Source: Pleurodeles waltl (lineage: Eukaryota > Chordata > Amphibia > Caudata > Salamandridae). Taken from it: DNA of 64,000 nucleotides. A model generated the notes under the pieces. The model ran no database searches, was not told where the DNA came from, and saw only the letters and a program-made list of their open reading frames with translations. This document shows positions 36,467-46,475 of this stretch, in pieces. How positions within the stretch are numbered: the stretch's first letter is position 1; every line of letters starts with the position of its first letter. Location: the NCBI RefSeq assembly GCF_031143425.1, contig NC_090439.1:639283465-639347464 (forward strand). Reading direction: 5' to 3'. The position numbers and the translations under genes were made by a program.

Positions 36467-37737
36467 AGAATGATAACAGAAGTCTCACATCTGCTTCAGC
36501 TAAGAAAGATCTTTGTTTCACCGTTTAGACATTTTAATCAAAAGTTAACTCCCACACCTCTTGGATGTAGCTGTCCCCTAACATCTTAAATCTGCCAACT
36601 GCAAAATGCTTTAATCACTTGCTGAAATGTTGAAATGGGTAGATTAATCACTCCATGTATTAGCCATACTGCCAATGGAATTTCACTGCACTAAAAGGCA
36701 ACTTTTCAAGTTTTTCATTTTTAAGCATGATATAACTCACTTCTTTTTTAGCGATTATCTGCTGTTGTCCTGTCAAATTAAACGTGGCAAAGAACTGAAT
36801 AGAATTAACATGCTGCCAGGACATGCGGCCACTTTTAAGAACCTGTAATGTAGAACCCAGCTACATAATGGACCTAAGTTGACTCTGTCTATGATGTAAA
36901 AGTGACATGTCATTATGAATTATGACTATTGCAGATGGAACAATGTTAATTAGCATGTAAATATGGTTGGGGAATGTGTTCCTATCATTATCAACAATGG
37001 TGCATGATTTCTTTCTCAATCTGTCTTTAATGTTCAGCAAATTTCCTTTGTGAAAGCTTTCAGATCTCATTATCTATGGCATATTAAAAACGTTTTGAGC
37101 TTGGTTTTCTATGACCTAACAAGAAATCTTGTAAGTCCACATCTCAAGGCTCAGGTGTTCTTTGATAGCTGCTAATGTGGAGGGACGTAAAGTAGCCCCT
37201 GTTGGCAAAGTTTACCCACATTGTATGTTGTAATGATAGATAGAGAGTGTTGAGCTGCGACGTGATGAAGGCCCGGTCATCTTCCTCTAAAACCCCATGT
37301 GGAATTTATAAAAAGTGCCTGAGAACCTTTTGTGTCCACTAGCCACAATAACAACCTGCTAGGACACGAAATTGAGGAATTGAAGGGTCCATCCTGAGCC
37401 TAACTAGTGAGCTGCTCTCCAGTAGCATTTAAAAGTGTATGCCAATTGCTAAATTTAGCTGTTGTCTGGATACTGGGGGCATTCAGTCTTTTATTTTTGC
37501 TAACCCCAGACAAGTCATTTGCTGAACTGCGTAATTTAAAAATATAATTTACAAAGGAGTAAGGCATGCTCTAAATAAAGCTTCCCTGCCAAGTATTTGC
37601 CAATCTCATGTTCCCCATACACTCTTCAAATCAACAGTGTTTTTCCAAAACACATAGCCCTCAACAGCCAGCTGGGAAACAGATAGATTTTGTGTTGGTT
37701 AGCAATATTTTCTCACTTTATAAGGAGGTAATTTAAA
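36467..37737 (-). pseudogene. env: decayed middle of foamy-like env
   Basis: About 1.3 kb between two env-like segments in the same element. No frame longer than 70 residues. It is probably surface-subunit sequence degraded by frameshifts, with no readable motif. Confidence 0.35.
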
Positions 37738-38170
37738 CTAATATGACTTAGCTTTCTTAGCATCATGCCAAGTAAAACATGCAAACCTTTCTACATATGG
37801 TTTAGAACTCCCCTCTGTTGGAGTCGGACATTGCTTCCATGGTGTGTATTTAAAAACTGATCTTGGAGTATTAGCTTGGTGCAGAAAGTAATATTCATGA
37901 TGGTAAAATATCATTTCCCCATAATTTGCTGCGTTCATATATATCTTCACTTTCAAATACAGTATTATATTCAAGCTCAGAAAGCATGGAATCAACTGTT
38001 TTAACATCCCAGTCATCAGAAACAACCCCGGCTGTAATAATTTCTTTCATAGAAACTTTGAAGACATATGGAATTTGAATAACCTCAGTAAGTCCAAATA
38101 TATCATATGGTACTTTATCCCAAACCATCCAATTGGGAATCAGAACAGCTGAAATGTTCACAAGGGACAA
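37738..38170 (-). pseudogene. env: foamy-like env fragment, N-terminal surface region
   Basis: Two overlapping frames (91 and 95 residues) shifted relative to each other, with IPNWMVWDKVPYDIFGLTEV and then FKYTPWKQCPTP. A single indel near 37,900-38,020 explains the switch of frame. Extracellular-type sequence without a membrane segment. Confidence 0.45.
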
Positions 38171-38182
38171 GTCTCTTCTGAC

Positions 38183-38796
38183 CTAATGGGAAGAAAGGTA
38201 AGGTGTTAAAACCTCATCCACCAGTTCAACAGCAGAATGCTCAGGAAGATAGTGACCATTTGTCAGTAAAAAGAAAAAAAAGACAAAACCAACCCAAATC
38301 AGGAAGGCAGGCAATGACAGCAGTATCCATTGAAAGTACCATGGACGAACCAAAAAATAGTTTTTAAGCCAGTTGTAAAGCTTACATGTTCTTGAGACAA
38401 ATGAAAATGCAGAGGAATTTGAAGAACAGTTGTCACTGTCAACAGAACAACCAGAAACAGTTTGTGCAAAAACAGGAGATGGTGCAGAACTGGTATATGG
38501 ACCCAATGGTGGTGATTCATAATAAATAATGTCATCTGTTTGTGCTGAATAGTAATAATAGAGATCCACGTTTTGAATGTTACTCGTTGGTGAAGTAGTG
38601 ACAGTAAGTAAGAAAAGTTAATTCTCCGCTCTCCCCAAGCTCTGGAGACAATTGTAGCTTTGGTACTTGCAGAAGCATTGTTGAATGCTTGAAGAGGTAT
38701 ATCCCATAGGGTAGTGAGGGAGGCTAGGGAACTACCTAGGAATCCGCGTGGTCTACTGTGCAGGATCGACCACATGGTGCAATTTAATTTTGCCAA
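38183..38796 (-). pseudogene. env: foamy-like env leader peptide region
   Basis: Two frames. 38299-38796 begins MAKLNCTMWS. 38183-38569 begins in a Tyr/Ser-rich segment and has a strong membrane helix (WILLSLPAFLIWVGFVFFFF) near residues 81-100, followed by an extracellular-type tail. Foamy envelopes have a long N-terminal leader with one internal membrane segment, which this matches in place and layout. A frameshift separates the two frames. Confidence 0.5.
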
Positions 38797-39049
38797 TTGA
38801 AACAGTTTGTTTTCTTAGAACCAGGAAGTGGTGGTAGGACGACAATCTGGTACTGTGTATTCCCTGGACTGGAACCGGTGCTCTATATGATGGGCCAAAC
38901 AGCACTCTTTTCTTGTACTAGATCCCCAGTTTTAGAAATCCAGCCGGTAGATGTTGTTGGCAAATCCCTTATTCCCAAGGTAGCAGCATAGGCAGACAAA
39001 TGTTCATTGCAGAATTGTTGTAGTTCCTGTAAAACAATTTAATTTATGT

Positions 39050-39554
39050 CAAAATCTGTTTCTGCTGCCACAGTGCCAGGGTCATCAAGATCTGGGACAT
39101 ACATAGGTATCCCAAATAAGACCTCATAAAGTGTATGTCCTCCCAAGGAACTTCTGAGCAGATTATTTACTGCTCTCTGGACCCCATATAGGTAATGATG
39201 TCAGCTATGACCAGAACCTAAAAACCTTGCTGTTAAGGATTGCTTTGAGTCTAGGTTCATTTTCTTCATGGCTCCATTGCCCTCAGGATGGTATGGTGAG
39301 GAGCAATGGAGTTGAACACCCATTGTTGCCATGGTGTCCCTGGGTGCCCTAGAGGCAAAGGCAGGGTCCTGTTCCGAGTGGAATGCTGCAACTGCATATG
39401 TCCCAATGAAGACTTGCAAATCTTTAATAACAGTTCGAGTGCCAGACAATTGTTGTGTCCATACCCACAGGAATCTAGAACATGAGGCAACAGCGACCAA
39501 GATGTATTTGGATTCAACAGAAGGTTGTATGGGACCACAATGGTCCAGGTACAC
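39050..39554 (-). pseudogene. pol: foamy-like ERV integrase core and C-terminal domain
   Basis: The 117-residue frame at 39201-39554 has MYLDHCGPIQPS (first catalytic Asp), FHSEQDPAF and SSPYHPEGNGAMKKMN. The core order is that of foamy/class III integrases. The second catalytic Asp (usually HSDQ) is Glu here and the catalytic Glu region reads MKKMN, so two of three catalytic positions are changed. Beyond the stop, NNLLRSSLGGHTLYEVLFG near 39,120-39,180 continues the core helix, and a DLVQEK-like segment near 38,925 could be the SH3-like C-terminal domain. Confidence 0.75.
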
Positions 39555-39557
39555 ACA

Positions 39558-39757
39558 TTATAGTGGTTTGTTGGACACTAGGAGGGGTGTTTGCAATGGG
39601 TATTTGATGTTGGACCCCTTAATTTGTTGGCAGATGTCACAACAAAGGACATACTCTGATTTGCTTGTATAGGCCTGGCCACTAATATAGTTTTTGTAAT
39701 AAGGAGATAGTAGCCGCCACACCAGCATGGGCAGAAGCAACACCTGCTTGCGCTGCT
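39558..39757 (-). pseudogene. pol: foamy-like ERV integrase zinc-binding domain
   Basis: Frames around 39,560-39,760 hold SAHAGVAATISLLQKLY and then EYVLCCDICQQIKG. The single clear His and the CxxC pair correspond to the HHCC zinc finger before the integrase core. A frameshift lies between the two halves. Confidence 0.65.
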
Positions 39758-40528
39758 TTATTGAGATCTAATCTCTGATCTTGGTTGGGGATCATATGAT
39801 CCCCCCGGGATAGCTGCAAATGCAATATTTTGGGCACTGAGGTGGTAGGTACATTTTGCAGGGTATGCTTTTGGTAAAGGCTTGCCATCACCGGAAGCTT
39901 TCACAGCAGCCAATATCTCATTATTCAGTCTCATATAAGAATGAGTTATTGCAGCTACAGAAGCCATAGCTACTGCTGATTTGGCACCGTCATCAGCCAA
40001 CGTTTTTCCTTCAACTTGTACTCCTACACGTTGATGGCCCAATGTAAGAAGTAGATGAGCTTTCAGGAGTCTTTCCATAAGATCTGCTACCCTCCCCCAC
40101 ACGTTTTTGTGGTTGATGGTATTTTCTTTTGAATCTCTGAACCCTTCCAGATACCAATGATGTAAGCAGTCATTGTATGACTGGAGTCCTATAGGCCAAT
40201 AGTACAAATCACTCACAATCAATATAGAGTGTTTAGGATCTGGATGTTCCAGTGCCAAAGTTAGAGTCTTAAGCTCTGCAAGTTGTGTTAGGCAGTCCCC
40301 TAGGGTCTGCATGTAGGTATGCTGAGGGTGGAATGTACCATCTCTTACTACCCCGCTAACAGTTGCACAAGTTGTGGAGCACTGGTGTTTAGTACCTAGA
40401 GCTGGTTGTGCTGAACCTGTATTGGTCAAGAGGCAAGATGTTAGCGGACACGGGGTACTCATGTTCATACTGAAGGAATTGTTAGGTCTGCAGTTTGGGG
40501 TCGAAAACATAATCAACATCAATGGCAA
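39758..40528 (-). pseudogene. pol: foamy-like ERV RNase H domain
   Basis: A 256-residue open frame, one of the longest of this element. It shows the RNase H elements in order: a degenerate first motif TNTGSA (usually TDGSA), QLAELKTLTLAL with the catalytic Glu, IVSDLYYWPIGL with an Asp, a long basic-connection-like insert (YNDCLHHWYLEGF), and LGHQRVGVQVEGKTLADDGA with the last Asp. The wording of the SDxYY and GHQ...EGxxLAD segments is closest to foamy/class III RNase H. The first Asp is lost. Confidence 0.75.
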
Positions 40529-41640
40529 TCAGGGAGGTTGCCCATTGAATCCAACGTGGATGTAATGCTTTTGCATTAGGGACACTGGCTTTGGGGATAG
40601 CCTCAAGGGCTGGTACCGGGTAATGACTATGATGCATTTCTCTTTGACAAGTGGTCTCCCCTTAATGACAGCCATTTGTACAGCTTTCAGTATTTTTCTT
40701 TTGGTGCAAATCATTGTGCTGCATTGTAGTACAAATATGATTTGTATGCTATTGGTATCGGGTCACCCTCATTAAATGTAACACACGTGAACTCAATGGT
40801 ACCAGGAATTATTCCGATGACCAAATTTATTTTGTTGTCATGTAAGTGTTGTGCTTCTAGCATGTCTTGTTGTTAAGCTCCCAGTATGCATGTGTGTTCT
40901 GCTGAACAATGTTTGAAAAATCTAGACAAATTAGATCATAAAGAGGTTTTATGTTTTGTGCATAGTCAGGAATGTAAGTTCTGCCAAAATTAAAGAAACC
41001 CAGCAATGATTGTAGTTTCTTGATGGTGTTTGGAGGTTAAAGTTGAGCGCATTTTTCTACAAAGTGTGGGGCTAGGCTCTTGCCCTCATCAGATAATTTG
41101 TATCCTAGGAATAGGACACTAAGAAAAGCAATTTGGTTTCCTTAAATTTGAATTTATAGCCTTGTGCAGCGAATCTTAAAACAGTGTGATCCACCCGAGC
41201 CAAATGTGCATACAGGTCGTTATCTGTGAGATAGATGTCATCCACATAGGCAACGCCTCAGGATCAATATCATGTAATATTGATGTCACACAGGCAGAGA
41301 ACAACCCAGGGCTGTTCTTATACTCTTGAGGCAAACAACAAAACCGCCTTTGAGAGCCAAGCGCCCTGAGGGCATTAAATCCCAGCCTTCAGGCGCTAGA
41401 TTTTGGCACACTAAAAATTGGAAAAATCCAACGTTATTTGATATTTTTTACGCACTATATTGCTAAGAAGTGCTGTATTGTGTGCATTTTGGATTGCAAA
41501 TGTGCATAAGTAACTATTTAAATGTCTGTGATCTACGACCTTTCAGTATAAATGGTCAGGTTTTGCTATGGCCAATTCAAGTGGCCAATCTTTTTCTACC
41601 AATAAAATGTCATAATTTAGTGTTAATCTTCTTCAAAAGA
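40529..41640 (-). pseudogene. pol: foamy-like ERV reverse transcriptase
   Basis: RT motifs are present in several frames in the right order: VVDHRHLNSYL (41507-41539), a TLDFSNF-like segment near 41,430, LPQEYKNSPGLF (41299-41334) and AYVDDIYLTDND with YVDD codons at 41237-41248. The RT therefore keeps its metal-binding box but is split by at least three frame changes. The connection domain down to 40,529 has no long frame. The 5' end of RT and the protease are missing or unreadable. Confidence 0.75.
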
Positions 41641-42219
41641 TAACTTTATTTGTAATTTGTAATTGAGGTTTAGTTGGTCTGGCCCCCAGATTATCCTGAC
41701 CTATACTAGTATAAGTTTTGGAAAGAATCTTTGACAGCTCGTGTTCCTCTCGGAGCCTCTGGCGAATTGCCAGCGCAGTAGCTTCCCTTATAATACTGCT
41801 TAAAATTATTGAGGATACTGTGTCAAAATTGTGCATCAGTTTCATCTCCAGATCCAGAGCCAGAGGGTACCCCGTGTTCATTCTGAATTTGTTTTAACAC
41901 TTCCAGTAAATTTGAAAGTGTTGGTGCACCAATGCCTAGTGGTGTGTATTGCAACAAAAACTGTGCCCCAATCCTCTATTGAGGGGACTATTCCAAAAGG
42001 CAAGCATATTGAAAGAATTCTATGTTTATCTTGGGTTCCTGTATGGGGAAAAACTGCTTCCAGCTGATTTGTTTTTTGTGCTACCAAAGAAAGAATCTTC
42101 TTCCACTCAGTGGGTGCTTTTCCTATTATTGAATGGACTATTTGTGGATTTATACCTTTTATGGCCAATTGATTTATAGCTGGAGCAACCCTCGCTAGGG
42201 CGATGTTTAAAGTCTGCAT
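41633..42219 (-). pseudogene. gag: gag-like segment of foamy-like ERV
   Basis: Two frames of 113 and 82 residues meet at a frameshift near 41,880. They contain VAPAINQLAIKGINPQIVHS, KAPTEWKKILSLVAQ and RILSICLPFG, helical sequence such as a capsid domain could have, and IRQRLREEHELSKIL. They lie between the 5' LTR and RT. No zinc knuckle (CCHC) is seen; foamy Gag lacks it, but deletion would give the same result. Domain identity is inference from position. Confidence 0.4.
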
Positions 42220-42884
42220 TATAAATTATATTAAGCATCTATATATTGCTACTAGCTCATTGTATAATATGCATACTCCAGCTACTTGTATAGCCTGCAC
42301 ATTGGGATGTGGTGTATGTGTGGTGAAAGTTGACCATGCTGGTCAATCATTATTTAAAGGACCTAATTTTACAGGTTGTATTACATTTGGGAGGGTGTCA
42401 TTAAACCAATCTTGGTGTTCTTGATAATTTAAAGGTATTTTGAGTATTGGTGTGCTCTTTATTGTTGTGGTACCTTCTCTATTCTGGATGTGTGAAATTT
42501 ATATGTGTTTATTGCTTGAAATGTGGCCCATAAATACAATATTTCTGTTCTGTAAGCATTGTGAGCTTCAAGGACAAATGTGACATCCCCACCCTCATTT
42601 GTTAGCCCATTAGCTAATAGGAACTGTGTGACAGGTTGTCTACAGTTCTCTGGAATATTTACTGGTTGTGCATATTAAAATAATAGGTATCAGAGTTGGG
42701 AGCACCAACGGGGAATCCTTTTTTAGGTTCAAGCTTGAAAAACCTACCACCTAGATGGGTGGTCCCTATTCAGCTGAGGAGGTTTTTCCCTAAGACCACG
42801 GACATCTCTGTATAATGGTACTTAGGGTACCTTTAATGTGTGTGAGACAGAGATACTCAGGAGACATGTATAATTAGTGCCTTA

Positions 42885-42902
42885 CCAACTTTGGTGACAC
42901 CA
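42885..42902 (-). promoter_or_regulatory. candidate primer binding site
   Basis: On the minus strand TGGTGTCACCAAAGTTGG begins directly after the LTR end (..CCTATGACA). The first eight bases, TGGTGTCA, are those complementary to a tRNA-Leu 3' end (the primer of ERV-L elements); the rest diverges. This differs from the tRNA-Lys primer of present-day foamy viruses. Confidence 0.5.
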
Positions 42903-43215
42903 TGTCATAGGACTCTCGTTATTGGAGACTGCTGAATTTATTGAAAAGACTGCAATCTGTGATAAAATATATGAGCTGCAATTATTAGAGCAAGAGTTAT
43001 AGCAAGATTAGGATTGTTACGACCACTGAGAAGAAAATGAGCAACCCAAGCATATTAGGATAACATGCACATAGGAATCTTAACTAGCCCCTAACTTCTA
43101 GCAAGAGCATAGCACTGATAGCTCAATCTGTCTGTACTCAGTCCATTACCTGAAAAAGAGGTCTGTCTGCTGTTTCCTTGGTTGGTTGCAGAGACAAAGC
43201 TGAGGTCCAATAAAG
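42903..43215 (-). mobile_element. foamy-like ERV 5' LTR, truncated
   Basis: Direct-repeat partner of the 3' LTR. 42,936-43,215 aligns with 34,120-34,409, and the left end TGTCATAGGACTCTCGTTAT aligns with 33,818-33,837. Homology ends abruptly at 43215, so the U3 part is lost and no target duplication can be tested. Confidence 0.75.
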
Positions 43216-44805
43216 ACACCCAGGTGACGGGGGACACAGTCATCACCGATGACACACTATCCTTAGCATCATCACCTTGACCTTACGGACTTCTTAAGTC
43301 AGCACATTCTCACCCTTGACCCAGGGTGCCTACTAACATCGACATCCTTTACATCAATCCTTCTGCGTGGAGGAGGTCTTCGTCTTCATAGGCCCAGTTA
43401 TGTGCTCTACAATTGTTTAGGGTTGTGTTGACGCAGATATGCTCATTACAAATTATTAATTAATGTTTATGTGTTTTTATTAACAAAAAGCTTGTAGAGA
43501 AATTAATTGTAGGGAATATAATGTGCAAGTTGAAAATGTGCCCACAGGGTATGGCAGCCACTTATACGAAAGTTGTACTAAAATAACTAAAAAAGTCTGA
43601 AATAATGAAAATATGTAAGAGTAATGTAGTAATATGTCATATTGAGATGTATAACATATGTTTTGCATTCATTTGTAGAATAAACTTAGCTGAAGTTATG
43701 GCCTAGTCTTTTCCAGGCCTCACACAAGAAGCTGATTTCTAGTGCACTGCAGAGAAGCTGATGCCTTATTCTGACCCTGAACCACTCCATGTTAAAGTTG
43801 CTTAGTTAGAATTTTCTGCAATGTACCGACGAACAGGAGATGATGAAGTCAAATTGATACAATTATGTGTAGAGTAGGCTGAATGTACTTTCCCAGGCTT
43901 GAACAATAGGAGCACTGAATGAAGAAGAACATGCAACATTTTAGATACCTGAAGAGCCGGATGATGAAAACATCGTACAGTGAACGAATCCGTGAACTGA
44001 GAAAGAAGAAATATTAGAACTCATAGATTTGAAAAATTAATATTATAGGGTAGAGTCATATCTGCTGAATGACTGACCAATTAGGAATTAAGGGGATGGA
44101 CTGAAAAACTCTAATAAAAAGTCATGACAAGGGGCTAAAACTGCAGATACGAGGGTAGAATTGATGACGTTGGGAGACACGTTTCGAGATTTTGTCATTG
44201 GGCTAATACTCTTGAGAGCTTGATGCGTTGCTGATCTATTGATGACCTGAAGACTAAGACTGACTTTGTTGCTGACCCATTCTGTGGATAGGTAGCTATG
44301 AAAATGTGACTGACTAACTTTGTGCCTTTTCTTCTAGGTACCAACTGTGCTGTTTTATAGTTGTTCTCTTAGCTAGATGTTTTTCCAAATTCATGTTTTT
44401 CTAAATTGTTTTGCATGAAGTCCCACATGCTAATTTCAATCTGGGTTAGTTAAGGGTCTTTCGGGTGACTTGACAGTGACAAGTGATTGAAGGACTGATT
44501 TGCTGAACACTGCTATTAATGCTGCTATATTCATCTTTATTTGCTTATACCGAAGCATTCGAGCATATGTTTTCACAAGTTTTAATTAGATTGTGTTATT
44601 GGTGGTCGCTAATAAACTAATTCTGAATTGATTAAATAAAGTTTGAGTTAACCAAATGCATTAGAATTGTAATTAATAGGGAAATAAAAATTGTTAAATG
44701 CTTCATTGAGTTGTGTTTATTCATGAAGTGATGGTTATAATTGTTTTATTGACTAATGATTCTCTTAATGGTTACTGATTGATTACATTGATTACTATGT
44801 GATTA
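43216..44805. other. no gene recognised (1.6 kb)
   Basis: AT-rich DNA with several ATTGATTA/TTGATTAA motifs near 44,620-44,800. It could be an LTR or other repeat, but no partner copy is in the window except the 85-bp module that follows. Confidence 0.4.
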
Positions 44806-44890
44806 GGATACTCCATGCGATTCAAGAGATTCATCGGCCTACACATGTCCCCTTGTAAGTTTACGTATTAAGGACCAGGCGCGTTAGCAG
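44806..44890 (+). repeat. 85-bp module, copy 1
   Basis: Matches 55627-55711 in the same orientation from GGATACTCCATGC to GCG(T/C)TAGCAG, including TTCATCGGCCTA and TCCCCTTGTAAGTTTAC. Homology stops sharply on both sides. In the second copy its first half codes for the end of a gag-like frame. Confidence 0.85.
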
Positions 44891-46475
44891 TTGTTATTGG
44901 GTGACAGATATTTCTGGGGTGGTGGCTTGGGGGGCGGTTTGTTTGATTATTTGCTGAGTGTTCCTTGCTTATGGGTTTTTCTTATATTTTCTTCTTCTTG
45001 CCCCTATCTGCTCACACTGGGATTCGGCCTGCCCTTCTCCCGACCTCCACACACAACACAGTCCAATCAGTCCCATGACGAGCTACACTCTCTCCTCCTC
45101 TGGATTGTTAACGGTCTCCTAGACTGTATCAAATGCACAACAGTCCTCAAATTTCTACACCGCCAAGAAATAGTTTTACTGCAGGAGACTCACCTCATGG
45201 GCACTAATTGCTCCTTCCTTGGCAGATTCAAGTACAATCATGTCTACCACACTGGCTTCACCAGAGACTCATGAGGTACAGTGATCGTCCTCAACTGAAA
45301 TTGTCCTCCCGTGGTAACCCAGGTATTCCATGACCCACCTGGTAGGTACAATACGGTGACGGGTGGGTGGGAGGGAAGACAGTTCAATATCTTTGGTCTT
45401 TATGTTCCTCCATACATGCAAACACAAACACTCTGAGACCTAACTCGGCTTGTGGCCAGTTTGCACTGTGGATCCTTAATCCTTTGGGGTGACTTTAATG
45501 CAGTGTTTGATTCACTTCGTGATGTCTCCGGCCTATCTCTGAAGACCGGCACGCTCGATCCTGTGCCCAGACAGGCTGACTGATCTCGTGGGCCTTTGTG
45601 ATGCCTGGAGGGGCAGGAATCCACATGTGAGGACCTTTTCTCATATGTCAGCCTCTGCCCACCGCAGGCATATCTATGCTCCCTGCAGCATTTATGCTCA
45701 CTCCCAACAGCTTCTCCGACTGGTAGGCTCAAGCCCCTCTGGTCGCCCCATGTGGTGTTTCAACAATTGGCTTCTGATAGACGACGGTCTGGTAGACTAC
45801 CTTGCTGAGAAGCTTACATCCTACTTTGACTTCAATATTGGCTCACTGCAAAGCTTGAGCACTCTATGGGCGGCTAGGAAACCCACAATAAGGGGACGGG
45901 CGAGAAGCTATTTCAAACGTAAAGAAAAAGATAGGCAAAATCACATTGTTGAATTAGAGAAACACATACTCGACATTGAATGTCGGTTTGCCCACACGGT
46001 CACGGAAACCCTCACCAACCAATTAGACATAGACTGGGCTCTACTACTGCAAATACTCTTGGGTGAGGCACGCCATTGTGGGTAGGTGACCGTCTGATGC
46101 ATTTACGAGTACAGTGACAAAAACGGGGCACTCTTAGACAGACTTGCGACTCGACATCACCTCCCACTTTGTTCCTGCAGGGAAGGACATTTCAGGTCCT
46201 TTGGTCCAGACTACCCCTGAAATTGCAGCAGCATTTGCAGCCTACTACCAATGGCTCTATGCCCAGAACCCACAACCTCAAATAGAACATACTCAACCCC
46301 TCCTCAGTGACATCCCGCTCCCTTCTTTTACAGCGGCCCAACTGAAAACCTGAGACAAACCATTCATGGAAGATGAAATTCATGCCTCAATCTGGGACCT
46401 GAAAGCTGGGAAAACCCTGGACCCAGATGGCTTACCTCCCTCATATTATTCCAAATTCATAGACCAATTAGTTCC
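44891..46475 (+). pseudogene. L1-C ORF2 endonuclease and RT N-terminal part
   Basis: Endonuclease start: LKFLHRQEIVLLQETHLMG near 45,145-45,200. Then RT N-terminal linker in the 165-residue frame 45588-46085 (SAHRRHIY, MWCFNNWLLIDDGLVDYLAE, KPTIRGRARSYFKRKEKDRQ) and FVPAGKDISGPLVQTTPEI near 46,170-46,230. It continues as DLKAGKTLDPDGLPPSYY near 46,400-46,450, the conserved L1 motif before the RT fingers. It is interrupted at 46475 by a 2.1-kb insertion. Several stops. Confidence 0.8.
46471..46475. repeat. 5-bp target duplication, left
   Basis: GTTCC, compared with TTTCC at 48557-48561 on the other side of the insertion (one mismatch). Confidence 0.6.

Noticed and set aside
45400..45732. 110-residue minus-strand frame
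   Set aside because: Shadow of the L1-C ORF2 reading on the plus strand.
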